In this document: positions 18,132 through 26,356 of the stretch, one piece after another
Position numbering within the stretch: position 1 is the first letter of the stretch
Layout: the number at the start of each line of letters is the position of its first letter
Assembly: GCA_028285185.1 (NCBI GenBank)
Contig: JANQQD010000043.1
Span: 1-55,432, forward strand
Length of the DNA: 55,432 bases
Direction: 5' to 3'
DNA from: Anaerolineae bacterium
Lineage (GTDB): Bacteria; Pseudomonadota; Alphaproteobacteria; DSM-16000; Inquilinaceae
The notes under the pieces: generated by a model
The model's input: only the letters and a program-made list of their open reading frames with translations
What the model was told of the DNA's origin: nothing
The model's database searches: none
Made by a program: the position numbers and the translations under genes

Positions 18132-19214
18132 CTAAGGCTTCTTCGCCTGTCGTCGCTGCGGCGTCGGATCGATGTCGCCGGTGGCGGAGAGGAGGATGGC
18201 CACCGGCCGCGTATAGGGGAACTGCGCGAACACGGTCAGCATGATCACTGTGATCGGCACGCACAGGATCGCGCCCACGACGCCCCACAGGCTGCCCCAT
18301 GTCGCCAGAGCCAGCAGGATGACCAGCGGGCTCAGGTTCAGCGACCGCCCCATCAGGCGCGGCTCGACCACGCTGCCTACGACGATCTGAACGGCGGACA
18401 GGCCAACAAGCGCCATGATGAACGGCCCGATCGCCCCGAACTGAACCAGAGTCAAGGCGACGGGAAACGTCACCCCGAGGAATGACCCGATATAGGGGAT
18501 GAAGTTCAGGACGAAGATCAGCACGGCCCAGAACCCGGCGAAATCCACCCCGATCAGGCCCATCACCAGCCAACTGCCCGCCCCGATCAAGAGGCTCACA
18601 AAGGCCTTCAACACCAGGTACTGCCCTACCCTTTCGCTGATCGTGTGCAGCGTCTGCTGTATCCGTTCGGCCTTCTCCGCCGATCCGGCAAGCTTCGCCA
18701 GCTTCCTGGCAGCCGCCCTGCGTTCGGCAAGGATGAAGGCGACGTAGATGACGACAACGAAGAACCCGATCAGCATGGACGAAAGGACGCCCACCAGATT
18801 GGTGACTGCAGCCTGCGGGCTGATCTGTTGGAAGATTTGCTCGCGGATCCGCGGCAGGGTCGGCAGTTCTTCCACGTCCAAGAGACCGGCGATGGAGAGG
18901 ATGAGGCCCTGCAGATTCTCCTCATACGTCCCCGCTGCCGCCTGGACCTGAGCGACGTTGTTGGCGATCAAACGCGCCAGCCCCCAGATAACGACCAGGA
19001 CCACCAGGAACGACAGAGTGTGCGCTGCCCAGGATGGCAGGCGGATGCCGGATACGGACAGCCGCCCGAACCACTCCGCCATGGTCCACAGCACGTAGGC
19101 GATCAGCAGCGCCGTCACCAGCGGCACCAGGATCGGCCGGCCGACATGGATCAGCCAGCCGAAAAGCACTGCCAGTGCGACCCCAAGGAACAGACGCAGT
19201 AAAGGTGTTGTCAT
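18132..19214 (-). CDS. AI-2E family transporter (PerM/TqsA type)
   Basis: Polytopic inner-membrane protein, 360 residues, with about eight hydrophobic segments and the family signature near the C-terminus (VVEPRLMGRSLNLSPLVILLAL). A periplasmic or cytoplasmic amphipathic segment (about 70-120) separates the first three helices from the rest, as expected. Family members export quorum-sensing AI-2 or act as sodium/proton antiporters; no such role can be assigned here. The start at 19212-19214 gives the typical short N-terminus, with a weak ribosome site; the open frame extends further upstream. Convergent with the DnaJ-like gene. Confidence 0.85.
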   Translation of the reverse strand: MTTPLLRLFLGVALAVLFGWLIHVGRPILVPLVTALLIAYVLWTMAEWFGRLSVSGIRLPSWAAHTLSFLVVLVVIWGLARLIANNVAQVQAAAGTYEENLQGLILSIAGLLDVEELPTLPRIREQIFQQISPQAAVTNLVGVLSSMLIGFFVVVIYVAFILAERRAAARKLAKLAGSAEKAERIQQTLHTISERVGQYLVLKAFVSLLIGAGSWLVMGLIGVDFAGFWAVLIFVLNFIPYIGSFLGVTFPVALTLVQFGAIGPFIMALVGLSAVQIVVGSVVEPRLMGRSLNLSPLVILLALATWGSLWGVVGAILCVPITVIMLTVFAQFPYTRPVAILLSATGDIDPTPQRRQAKKP

Positions 19215-19594
19215 GACCAGTCGCGTTAATTCTGGTTGAGGTGTCGGTGATGAATGATAGCACGCCCGAAGATTGACCGGCATCCGGTCGCAGCCCGCAT
19301 TCCATTCTTCCAACGGGAAGAGTCTTAAAAGGATATTTGGGAAACAAACCGGCAGTACTCGTAATTATATTGCGTCGTACCCATATAATGCAGTTATTAA
19401 CTTATTCTTAGGGCGATTTATGGAAACAATGAGCAACATGAACGACCGATCGTTGCGTCGACCCTCAGCCAGGACGGGTCGTTGAGCAATAGAGAGGCAT
19501 CCCGTGGGAGAGAGACGTCCACAGCGGCCAAACCGGCCATAGCCATATCGCGCGGCCTCGTCCATTCGGCCCCTCAGCGCGACGGAGAAGTGCA
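19215..19594. other. Intergenic region upstream of the chemoreceptor gene
   Basis: A 380-base gap between divergent genes. About 19320-19440 is clearly richer in A/T than its surroundings and contains a perfect TATAAT at 19384-19389, which could be the -10 element of a plus-strand promoter for the chemoreceptor; no matching TTGACA stands at 16-18 bases upstream. No gene or repeat was recognised. Confidence 0.4.
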
Positions 19595-21283
19595 ATGTTG
19601 AGCAATCGCACAATTGGCCAGCGGCTGTTGCTGCTCGTCCTTGTCAGCGTCATCAGTCTGGTGGCGCTGTCCGTCGCGGGTCTGCTGGCCCACCGCGAAA
19701 GCCTGTTCGCCGACCGGAGGATCAAGACGCAGAATGTGGTCGAAGTCGCAAGCTCCGTGATCAACCATTATGTGCAGTTGGCTGAAGCCGGCGAAATTTC
19801 TCAGGAGGAAGCACAGGCATCCGCCCTCGCCGACGTTGAAGCGCTGCGCTACGAAGGTGAGAGCAACTACTTCTGGGTGCACGATCACGGCCCCACAATG
19901 TTGATGCACGCCCTGAAGCCCCAACTCAACGGGCAGGACATCAGCGGCGCAGAGGACACCAACGGCGTCCCGCTGTTCATCGAGATGGTCGCGGTCGTCG
20001 AAGCCGAGGGCAGCGGCTTCGTGGCCTATGACTGGCAGAATCCCGGGGAGGAGGCGCCGAGGCCCAAGATCTCGTTCGTCCAGGGCATCCCCGAATGGGG
20101 TTGGATCGTCGGGTCCGGCATCTATGTCGACGACGTCAATACCGTGTTCTGGAACGCCGCCGTGATTGCGATCGGCGCAATTGTCGCCGTCCTCGCAGTG
20201 ATGGGGGGCGTGGCATGGTCGATCGGCCGCGGCATTTCGCTGCCAATTCGCACCGTGACCGAGCGCATGGACCAGCTCGCGACTGGCAACCTGGAGATCG
20301 AGGTGCCCTTCACCGAACGGAAGGACGAGGTTGGGGGGTTGGCGAGATCGCTAGCAATCTTCAAGGACAACGCCCTCAAGATGGAAGAGATGCGCCGCGT
20401 GCAGGCCGAAACCGAGCAGCGGGCCTCTGCGGATAGGCATCAGGCACGGCTGGCAATGGCCGACGATCTGGAGACCAGCGTGAAGGGCATGATCGAAAGC
20501 CTCGGTAGCGCGAGCACAGAGTTGAGCGAGACGGCCCGCGCCATGACCGGTATCGCCGACACCACCTCGCAGAAGGCGGTGACCGTTGCCACGGGGTCGG
20601 AAGAAACGTCCCAAAGCGTCCAGACAGTTGCCGCCGCGACCGAAGAGCTGAACTCTTCCGTGGGCGAGATCGGCCGCCAGATCACGACCACGGCCGGTGT
20701 CTCCGCCGATGCCGTGGAGAAAGCGCGTAGCGCGAACGACAGCGTGAAAGGGCTTTCGGAGGCGTCTGAGAAGATCGGCGAGGTCGTACAGCTGATCGCC
20801 AGTATCGCCGAGCAGACCAACCTTCTGGCCTTGAACGCGACAATTGAGGCCGCCCGTGCCGGCGATGCTGGCAAGGGGTTTGCGGTGGTCGCTTCAGAGG
20901 TCAAGGCGCTGGCGGACCAGACAGCAAAGGCGACTGACGAGATCGGCCAGCAGATCCAATCGATGCAATCGGCGACGGCCAGCACGGTGAGCGTCATCGG
21001 CGAGATTGGAGAGGTGATCGATCAGATCAGCGCATCGGCTTCAGCGGTGGCCGCCGCGATCGAACAGCAGACGGCCGCGACACAAGAGATCGCCCGCAAC
21101 ATCGAGCAAGCCGCTGCAGGGTCGGACACGGTCACGCGCAACATCGCCGACGTCAGCCAGGCGGCCGGCCAGACGGGCGACAGCGCCGGCGTCGTGCTGG
21201 AATCCTCAGAGCAGCTCTCACGCATCTCCGCCGATGTCGGGCGCGAAGTGGACGCCTTCCTTGCCAAGATCCGGGCCGCCTGA
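19595..21283 (+). CDS. Methyl-accepting chemotaxis protein with a single Cache ligand-binding domain
   Basis: Membrane chemoreceptor, 562 residues. Order: TM1 (about 9-31), periplasmic single Cache_2 domain (about 35-185, with the characteristic NYFWVHDH and the [14 protein letters not shown] end), TM2 (about 186-208), HAMP (about 208-262, [22 protein letters not shown]), then the coiled-coil signalling domain whose hairpin tip is [31 protein letters not shown] (two stretches of the standard tip). It ends KIRAA, so there is no CheR-tethering pentapeptide. Cache_2 receptors often sense small organic acids; ligand unknown. GGAGAAG precedes the ATG. Confidence 0.93.
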   Translation: MLSNRTIGQRLLLLVLVSVISLVALSVAGLLAHRESLFADRRIKTQNVVEVASSVINHYVQLAEAGEISQEEAQASALADVEALRYEGESNYFWVHDHGPTMLMHALKPQLNGQDISGAEDTNGVPLFIEMVAVVEAEGSGFVAYDWQNPGEEAPRPKISFVQGIPEWGWIVGSGIYVDDVNTVFWNAAVIAIGAIVAVLAVMGGVAWSIGRGISLPIRTVTERMDQLATGNLEIEVPFTERKDEVGGLARSLAIFKDNALKMEEMRRVQAETEQRASADRHQARLAMADDLETSVKGMIESLGSASTELSETARAMTGIADTTSQKAVTVATGSEETSQSVQTVAAATEELNSSVGEIGRQITTTAGVSADAVEKARSANDSVKGLSEASEKIGEVVQLIASIAEQTNLLALNATIEAARAGDAGKGFAVVASEVKALADQTAKATDEIGQQIQSMQSATASTVSVIGEIGEVIDQISASASAVAAAIEQQTAATQEIARNIEQAAAGSDTVTRNIADVSQAAGQTGDSAGVVLESSEQLSRISADVGREVDAFLAKIRAA

Positions 21284-21420
21284 CCGAAACCGGGGCAATC
21301 AGCTTGCGGAGGCCGGAGCGACACGGCGATGCCGGCAGCTCCGGCCCACCGAACCATGGCTTTCGGCGCATAACCGACCGCTGTAGTGCGGCGAAAGCCC
21401 AGGCTATGGTTCGGCAAGCC

Positions 21421-21440
21421 GGTACGTTGTACCTGTTTTT
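21421..21440 (+). terminator. Probable intrinsic terminator of the chemoreceptor transcript
   Basis: GGTAC-GTT-GTACC forms a 5-bp stem with a 3-base loop, immediately followed by TGTTTTT. It lies about 140 bases after the chemoreceptor stop. The stem is short, so it may act together with the larger imperfect stem just upstream (arms CCGAACCAT at 21347 and ATGGTTCGG near 21405). Confidence 0.5.
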
Positions 21441-21621
21441 CTCAGCCATGACTTCGCGCTCGAAGCATTACTAGCCGCCAATAATGCAGCATTAAATATT
21501 CAGTAACCTTAGCGAACAACAGTTTGTTCATATTATGTTCCGATCTCATGATTATCAACCACTTAGGGTGATCGCCTTGGATAAAATGTCACAAGTAACA
21601 AGGGGTTAACTATGTATATCG

Positions 21622-21675
21622 GTTCACATTGTCGGACGTCTTAGGTATAGTTCACGAAAGACGACAGATGTGAAC
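21622..21675. repeat. Long imperfect inverted repeat
   Basis: GTTCACAT at 21622-21629 pairs with ATGTGAAC at 21668-21675, and the inner segments TGTCG/CGACA and GTCTT/AAGAC continue the pairing with small interruptions, giving about 17 paired bases around a loop of about 14. It could be a structured transcript, a regulator dyad or the scar of a mobile element; nothing distinguishes these. Confidence 0.5.
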
Positions 21676-21911
21676 GACGTCAATGCAGTACCATCGGATC
21701 GCAAGAAATGCCATCGATGCAGCGCAATGCCTAAGGGCATCGTCGGCCGACCACGGTGGCGGCGATGCGCAGAAGCTGCAACTCGCAGAATTCTTAGAAA
21801 GCGTAGCAAAAGACTTGATGGCGCCTTGTCATTACACAGCTAATTTTGGGATCGATATATCTTCCGGCAAATAGGCCGCTCCAGTCCGTCCGGGGTATTG
21901 CTCCCCATCCA

Positions 21912-22103
21912 TCAACCCATTACCGCAACACGGGCGACCGCTCCGAGCGCTTGCGCTGAGCCATGGAGTTCGACCGCGAGCGGGTCGGAAACGATGGCGA
22001 CGGCGGTGCGAAAGGCATGGCTCAGGATGAAGATCATGGTCAGCGCGGCGAGCATTGGCCATACGCGGGCGGGACCGCGAGCGACGGTAACCTGACCGTC
22101 CAT
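21912..22103 (-). pseudogene. Truncated N-terminus of a major facilitator superfamily transporter
   Basis: A 63-codon frame starting at 22101-22103 behind a good ribosome site (AGGGGGA, eight bases). Residues about 14-53 read like the first helix and following loop of an MFS carrier (MLAALTMIFILSHAFRTAV, then DPLAVELHGSAQALGAV, where a full-length protein would go on to helix 2). The match stops abruptly and the frame closes at 21912; none of the remaining eleven helices is present in any frame. The break coincides with the edge of the A/T-richer stretch, suggesting deletion or replacement. It would have been the third gene of the SnoaL/DUF3237 operon. Confidence 0.55.
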
Positions 22104-22199
22104 TACCGTGATCCCCCTTGGCGCAGACCAACGGGGTAGAGCCTCAGCGAGGGCACCCGGCGAGCGCACGCGGACCGAGGAAGCGCACGCCCTGCCACC

Positions 22200-22718
22200 T
22201 CATGTAACGGCAAAGACCCTATGGATGGGGCCGCCATCGCCGGTTCTGGACTTGGTCACGGCGATAACGTTGTTGAGCCAGGCATAGCGCGCATCACCGG
22301 TTTCAAACAGGGGTGCTGCGCGGAAGTAGTAGCGCCATGCGCCTGCCGGATCGTCCGGCTTTTCAAGATCGAGCGCATACTCGGCGTCTCCCGGCGCAGA
22401 CCAGAACCGGCCTTGCCAATGAAGATAGAGCAAGGCGTTGTCATGCGTTTCCAGACAGAAGCGCACGTCCAACGCGCCCGATCCGTCCGGGCGGATACGT
22501 ATCCAGTCCGCACCTGCATCCGGCACCACGCGACCGCGCAAGCGAGGCCCTTCGAACGTGCCGCCCTTCACCAGGAAGATCACGCGGTTGCCGTCGGGTG
22601 TCTGCCCAACGTCCATCGCCGGAAGATGAAGCTTCACGCGCGCTTCGAACAGGAACTCCAGACCTGGCGGGCTGTCCGCGTCCCAATTCGCCTCGTTCGC
22701 TTTCAGGCTTTCAAGCAT
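22200..22718 (-). CDS. DUF3237 domain protein
   Basis: A 172-residue cytoplasmic protein with the DUF3237 pattern: an opening beta strand FEARVKLHLPAMDVGQTPDG (about 27-46), GGTFEGPRLRGRVVPDAGADW (about 52-72), RPDGSGALDVRF and ETHDNALLYLHWQGR. The family is a beta-barrel of unknown function often found with catabolic genes for aromatic or terpenoid compounds. It lies 15 bases downstream of the SnoaL-like gene on the same strand and is probably co-transcribed with it under the divergent MarR regulator. Confidence 0.8.
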   Translation of the reverse strand: MLESLKANEANWDADSPPGLEFLFEARVKLHLPAMDVGQTPDGNRVIFLVKGGTFEGPRLRGRVVPDAGADWIRIRPDGSGALDVRFCLETHDNALLYLHWQGRFWSAPGDAEYALDLEKPDDPAGAWRYYFRAAPLFETGDARYAWLNNVIAVTKSRTGDGGPIHRVFAVT

Positions 22719-22733
22719 GTCGCCCTCTCCGCC

Positions 22734-23207
22734 TCATGCCGCCACTGATTGCGGCGACACGCCGAAAACGTTCTTCCACATGCCGTCGATGGAAATGCCA
22801 GACTGGGCTGCGATCTGCGCCAGATCGCACATGAAATGCTCGGTTGCGATTAGATCGTCCTTGAAGGTCATCCGGATTGTCACCGGGATCTCGATTAGGC
22901 GACCGTTGGGCAACATGCCGTTCGCATCGCTAGCATCGGCAGCCATCGTCATACGGACCGTGCCCCAACCGACGAAGTATTCGCCGTCGGCGACGTGGCC
23001 TTCGAAGCTCACTTCGTAATCCGGATAACTGGCGAAGAAATGCGTGAGCAGAGCCGCATTTTGTTCCTTACCGCGAGCGATTGCGCCCCAGGCCGGTGAG
23101 GTCAGTTCGATGTCGTCGTGCATGAAAGTGAGCGCGGCCGCGACATCCTGCCGGTTCTTGGCGACGCCCAGTCCGGCGGCGAGTTCGTACATGCGTTCGG
23201 GAGTCAT
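22734..23207 (-). CDS. SnoaL/NTF2-like protein
   Basis: A 157-residue protein with the cone-shaped NTF2-like fold: helix MTPERMYELAAGLGVAKNRQD, then DVAAALTFMHDDIELTSPAWG and further beta strands including YEVSFEGHVADGEYFVGWGTVRMT. Family members are polyketide cyclases, isomerases or dehydratases, or have no catalytic role. The ATG at 23205-23207 was chosen because homology starts there; the upstream extension runs into the regulatory region. First gene of the operon divergent from marR. Confidence 0.75.
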   Translation of the reverse strand: MTPERMYELAAGLGVAKNRQDVAAALTFMHDDIELTSPAWGAIARGKEQNAALLTHFFASYPDYEVSFEGHVADGEYFVGWGTVRMTMAADASDANGMLPNGRLIEIPVTIRMTFKDDLIATEHFMCDLAQIAAQSGISIDGMWKNVFGVSPQSVAA

Positions 23208-23235
23208 AGCTAAGCCCCATCTAACCACTCCATAA

Positions 23236-23305
23236 GGCAATATATGCATAGCGCATACATATATGTCAATCCTGCAGTTGTTGAATTCATGCGGCGCGCA
23301 TACAT
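23236..23305. promoter_or_regulatory. Probable MarR operator region between divergent genes
   Basis: The decamer GCGCATACAT occurs twice, at 23251-23260 and 23296-23305, exactly 45 bases apart. The first copy lies within an A/T-rich partly symmetrical stretch (ATATATGCATAGCGCAT). The segment separates the SnoaL-like gene from the MarR-type gene, so both promoters should lie here and autoregulation is likely by analogy with other MarR systems. Confidence 0.45.
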
Positions 23306-23312
23306 TGCCAAT

Positions 23313-23807
23313 ATGGACCGAACGACAAACCTGCTTGGTGCGCTTGCCCTCGCAGTTACCGACCGGATCAAGTCCGGCTTGAAGAAGACATTCGATCGCT
23401 CCGGTGAAACGGCTGCGGCAATCGTCGTTCTTGGATATGCGCCTGGGCTGTCCGTAGAAATTCTGCGCCAGGTTCTGGATCTCTCACATCCCGGCACCGT
23501 GCGTTTGATCGACCGCCTGGAAGAGGACGGCCTCGTCGAGCGACGGAAGGCTGCAGACAACCGAGCTGTTGCGCTGCATCTGACACCAAAGGGCGGCAAG
23601 CTACGTCAGCAGCTAATGGACCGTCGTCTCGATACGCTGGAAGCGGCCCTCAAGGGGCTCACCGCTGACGAGCGGCTGGTTCTCGGTGACTTGTTCGCCA
23701 AGATCCTGACGAACCTGCCGGAAACCGAAATGGCAAAGCATCGCATCTGCCGCCTGTGTGCCGTCCCGACGTGCAGCGACTGCCCTATTCCGGGCCGAGC
23801 GATTTGA
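23313..23807 (+). CDS. MarR family regulator with a C-terminal four-cysteine motif
   Basis: A winged-helix repressor-type protein of 164 residues. The DNA-binding part is visible as LSVEILRQVLDLSHPGTVRLIDRLEEDGLVERR, followed by the wing AADNRAVALHLTPKG. The tail carries CxxC-x4-CxxC (Cys146, 149, 154, 157), suited to bind a metal or Fe-S cluster or to act as a redox switch. I recall similar tails in some proteobacterial MarR proteins. The start is uncertain: ATG at 23289 and 23313 are both in frame and neither has a strong ribosome site. Divergent from the SnoaL/DUF3237 operon, its likely target. Confidence 0.82.
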   Translation: MDRTTNLLGALALAVTDRIKSGLKKTFDRSGETAAAIVVLGYAPGLSVEILRQVLDLSHPGTVRLIDRLEEDGLVERRKAADNRAVALHLTPKGGKLRQQLMDRRLDTLEAALKGLTADERLVLGDLFAKILTNLPETEMAKHRICRLCAVPTCSDCPIPGRAI

Positions 23808-23934
23808 TTGGTCACGACAAATCATTACTGGCAACCAATCAGCTCTGGCTACGCCTGCCGAGTTCGCGGAACGACATCCGCTATAGCGGGCGACCGGTGA
23901 CGCTGGTCGGGGGTGCGCCGCCCGTTCTCTCAGA

Positions 23935-24183
23935 CTACTGGATGTAGCCGCTGATGAAGCGGTTGGGCGGCCCCGGCTGCGGTTCTGCGTAGCAGTCGGC
24001 TTCGGCCAGCGTGGAATAGCAGAACACCGAGGATGCGCCGGGCGTGTAGCCGATGGAGTCCACCGCTACCGTTTCCGGCGCGAATGGATCGAGATCAGTT
24101 CCGCAACCGGCTGTCAGGCCCGCCAACCCGACAAGCACGGTGCGAATGGCGCGTCCGGCCCCACGATGAAATCGCCCTCTCAT
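23935..24183 (-). CDS. Small lipoprotein
   Basis: An 82-residue protein with a basic N-terminus, a short hydrophobic core and the lipobox LTAGC (acylated cysteine at residue 27). The mature part contains SVFCYSTLAEADCYAEPQPG with two cysteines. The Y-TL-DCYAEP pattern is one I associate with small alphaproteobacterial lipoproteins of unknown function. It stands alone; the next upstream gene on the same strand is separated by two strong hairpins. Confidence 0.65.
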   Translation of the reverse strand: MRGRFHRGAGRAIRTVLVGLAGLTAGCGTDLDPFAPETVAVDSIGYTPGASSVFCYSTLAEADCYAEPQPGPPNRFISGYIQ

Positions 24184-24233
24184 GGGACCGAGCTTCGCCC
24201 ACGGACATGAACAAGTGGCTAACGGAGAGACCT

Positions 24234-24266
24234 GATCCGGTCACGTCGGACCGACGTGACCGGATC
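24234..24266. terminator. Perfect 33-base inverted repeat
   Basis: GATCCGGTCACGTCGG and its exact reverse complement flank a single central base, giving 16 bp of uninterrupted pairing. It is in the gap between the reductase gene and the lipoprotein gene on the minus strand. There is no adjacent T-run, so Rho-independent termination is uncertain, but its position fits a transcription barrier; a protein-binding dyad is the alternative. Confidence 0.55.
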
Positions 24267-24302
24267 CGGCTCCAACTATCTGATGTAGACTAACGCTCAG
24301 GT

Positions 24303-24323
24303 CTCAGGCTGAGTCAGCCTGAG
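24303..24323 (-). terminator. Second hairpin downstream of the AcuI-type gene
   Basis: CTCAGGCTGA and TCAGCCTGAG pair perfectly over 10 bp around one central base, starting 11 bases after the reductase stop. Together with the 33-base repeat 36 bases further it forms a double hairpin, the likely 3' end of the reductase transcript. No clear T-run follows. Confidence 0.5.
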
Positions 24324-24334
24324 GTCATCTTGGT

Positions 24335-25330
24335 CTAAGTCGCATTGACATCGACGACGACGCGCCCCTGCACCTGCCCTTTCAGGATCTTTCCAGCGAG
24401 ATCCGGCAGGGCCGATATGGGTTCGACCTGTGTCATCGTCTCCAGCAGCCCCATCGGCAAATCACGGGCCAGGCGGGCCCACGCCGCCTCACGCTGGTCG
24501 CGCGGGCACATGACGCTGTCGATGCCGATCAGCCGCACGCCGCGCAGCAGGAACGGGATCACGCTGCCAGGAAGATCAGCCCCAGCCACCAGGCCACAGG
24601 CAGCGACCGAGCTGCGATAGCGCATCTGGCTCAACATCTTGGCCAGGGTCGTGGAGCCGACATTGTCGACGGCCCCGATCCACCGTTCCTTGTCCAGGGG
24701 ACGGACCGGCCCCTCGGAGAGTTCACTGCGCTCGATCGTTGCCGCTGCACCAAGATCCAGCAGATATTGCTGCGCCTTGCCGGTCGACGCGACCACGCGA
24801 TAGCCCGCCTTGGCCGCAAGCGCGACAGCAACGCTGCCGACGCCGCCGGAAGCCCCGGTGACCAGCAGGTCGCCTTCGACGTCCGGCGACAGCCCTTCAT
24901 CCTCCAGCGCATCCAGCGCCAGGGCCGCGGTGACGCCGGCCGTGCCGATAGCCATCGCCAGGCGCGTATCGAAGGGCTCGGGCAAATGCAGCAGCCAGTC
25001 GCCCTTCACGCGCGCTTTCTGTGAATAGCCGCCCCAATACGCCTCGCCAACGCGCCAGCCGGTGCAGACCACCTTGTCCCCCGGCTTGAAACGCGGATCG
25101 TCGGACGCTTCGACGGTGCCGGCAAAGTCGACACCCGGGACATGCGGGTAGGCGCGCACCAGCTTGCCGATCCCGTTCAGGATCATGCCATCCTTGTAGT
25201 TCAGCGTGGAGTATTCCACCGCGACCGTCACGTCGCCGGCCGGCAGCCGGTCCACCTCCAGATCCTGCAGACCGCCTGTGACCTTGCCGTCACTCTCTTC
25301 AAGCACCCAAGCCTTGAACGGACCGGCCAT
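24335..25330 (-). CDS. acuI: Acrylyl-CoA reductase (NADPH), AcuI/YhdH family
   Basis: Medium-chain dehydrogenase/reductase without zinc, 331 residues. The N-terminal catalytic domain has STLNYKDGMILNG and HVPGVDFAGTVEAS; the Rossmann motif is VTGASGGVGSVAVALAAK (about 151-168). The pattern matches the YhdH/AcuI subgroup, which reduces toxic acrylyl-CoA to propionyl-CoA, for instance during dimethylsulfoniopropionate or 3-hydroxypropionate breakdown. The start at 25328-25330 has a near-perfect ribosome site (GGGAGGA). No DMSP lyase or demethylase is adjacent, so a general detoxification role is as likely. Confidence 0.85.
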   Translation of the reverse strand: MAGPFKAWVLEESDGKVTGGLQDLEVDRLPAGDVTVAVEYSTLNYKDGMILNGIGKLVRAYPHVPGVDFAGTVEASDDPRFKPGDKVVCTGWRVGEAYWGGYSQKARVKGDWLLHLPEPFDTRLAMAIGTAGVTAALALDALEDEGLSPDVEGDLLVTGASGGVGSVAVALAAKAGYRVVASTGKAQQYLLDLGAAATIERSELSEGPVRPLDKERWIGAVDNVGSTTLAKMLSQMRYRSSVAACGLVAGADLPGSVIPFLLRGVRLIGIDSVMCPRDQREAAWARLARDLPMGLLETMTQVEPISALPDLAGKILKGQVQGRVVVDVNAT

Positions 25331-25378
25331 GACCTTTCCTCCCATCGACACGGACATTCGTGCGACAGTAGATAAAGG

Positions 25379-25843
25379 TTAACGCTGCGCTCCGCCACCG
25401 GCGCCTTGCCCACGGCCCTCGCCCCGCAGGTGCCGACCCAGCTCTCGCAGGAACTGGCGGCGCTGGCGGGGCGTCAAGTCGACGGCAGCTTCGGCCATGG
25501 TATCCTGCAGGATCTGCTGCACAGCACCGACTTCCTGGCGCATCCGGCTCATCGCTTCGACAACGCGCTCGGGATCATATTGATCGTCGAGAAAGGCGTC
25601 CCGCACCGCCAATCGCGCATCGACGACGGCTGCGAAGCGACGCCGGATCTCCTCGCGCTCGGCCTCGAATGCCTCCGAAAGACCCGCCTGCGCCGTCTCG
25701 GGCAGCACAGCCGCGGCCTCCCGCATGGCACCGATCCCGAAGCCAAAGGCCGGCGGCCTGGCCACCATCCCGCTGACCAGGAACCCGACGAGAAACAGGT
25801 TCACCGCCAGCGAGACGATCAGGATGGCCGTACGGGCGGTCAT
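25379..25843 (-). CDS. Periplasmic heavy-metal-resistance/sensor-type protein (CnrX/CpxP-like helical domain)
   Basis: A 154-residue protein with an N-terminal membrane anchor (about 5-25) and a long helical periplasmic domain. The pattern of a first helix rich in E/R (EAFEAEREEIRRRFAAVVDARLAVRDAF), a hinge, then SRMRQEVGAVQQILQDTMAEAA and a final LTPRQRRQFLREL helix fits the Metal_resist/CpxP-like hairpin. It begins four bases inside the end of the anti-sigma gene (ATGA), so it belongs to the sigma operon. Related proteins in Cnr systems sense metal outside and hold the anti-sigma/sigma complex; a sensing role here is inferred. The metal-binding His/Met set of CnrX is not evident. Confidence 0.65.
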   Translation of the reverse strand: MTARTAILIVSLAVNLFLVGFLVSGMVARPPAFGFGIGAMREAAAVLPETAQAGLSEAFEAEREEIRRRFAAVVDARLAVRDAFLDDQYDPERVVEAMSRMRQEVGAVQQILQDTMAEAAVDLTPRQRRQFLRELGRHLRGEGRGQGAGGGAQR

Positions 25844-26343
25844 AGCCACGTCTCGTCGATATCGAGATCAAGATCGAACAGCACGAAGGCACTCAGATCC
25901 GTCTGCTGCCCCAGTCCGATCTCCTCCGCCGGCAGAAATGCTCCGGTGACAAGACCGCAGGCGAGCGAAGCGGCGAGCGCTGCCGCAGGTCGCCAGGTCG
26001 GCAGCTCTGGCCACAACGTCCCGAAGGATCGCCGGAACCAGCTGCTGCGCCGATGCGGGGGCAGCTGCGGTGCTGCCACCGGTGCCGCTGCCAGGATACG
26101 CCCGGCCAGCTCCGGCGAAGGGTCGGCGACTGGCAGGCTGTCCAGCAGATCGTCGAGTTTCCGCGCGTCGTCCATCATGGTTCGCGCCTCTGCAGACCTG
26201 GCAACCAGCGCCAGCGCAGCCTCCCGCTCGACCTCTGGCCACCGGTCCGCCGTAGCGCCATAGGCGTCCAGCAGGGTTCGGAACCGGTCGATCGAGATCG
26301 GCTGGCCCACGATCCGCTCGCCATTGCCGTTGGAACCGGTCAT
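25840..26343 (-). CDS. Putative membrane anti-sigma factor
   Basis: A 167-residue protein between an ECF sigma gene and a periplasmic helical protein. The N-terminal part is cytoplasmic and helical (RFRTLLDAYGATADRWPEVEREAALALVARS), followed by one predicted membrane segment (WRPAAALAASLACGLVTGAFL, about 117-137) and a short periplasmic tail. No HxxxCxxC zinc motif is present, so it is not a ZAS-type anti-sigma. The start at 26341-26343 has AGGAGA upstream and lies 13 bases after the sigma stop. Assignment rests on context and topology. Confidence 0.65.
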   Translation of the reverse strand: MTGSNGNGERIVGQPISIDRFRTLLDAYGATADRWPEVEREAALALVARSAEARTMMDDARKLDDLLDSLPVADPSPELAGRILAAAPVAAPQLPPHRRSSWFRRSFGTLWPELPTWRPAAALAASLACGLVTGAFLPAEEIGLGQQTDLSAFVLFDLDLDIDETWL

Positions 26344-26356
26344 CGAATGTCTCCTG

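Larger units (their letters stand above)
21284..21911. other. Gene-poor, A/T-richer stretch with several inverted repeats
   Basis: A 628-base region between the chemoreceptor and a truncated MFS gene. It holds a long imperfect stem at about 21341-21417, a terminator-like hairpin at 21421-21440, palindromes at 21483-21493 and 21514-21529, and a long imperfect stem at 21622-21675. The part from about 21470 to 21860 has markedly lower G+C than the rest of the window. A 63-codon open frame (21683-21874) has no ribosome site and mixed codon use and was not called. Confidence 0.5.

Noticed and set aside
19215..19594. Sigma-28 flagellar promoter for the chemoreceptor
   Set aside because: No TAAA-N15-GCCGATAA-like pair could be found; only a TATAAT element is present.
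21683..21874. Small plus-strand open frame of 63 codons
   Set aside because: No ribosome site, mixed codon bias and an upstream hairpin; no recognisable family.
22082..22099. GACGGT-N6-ACCGTC dyad
   Set aside because: It lies inside the start of the truncated MFS reading frame and has short arms; chance occurrence is likely.
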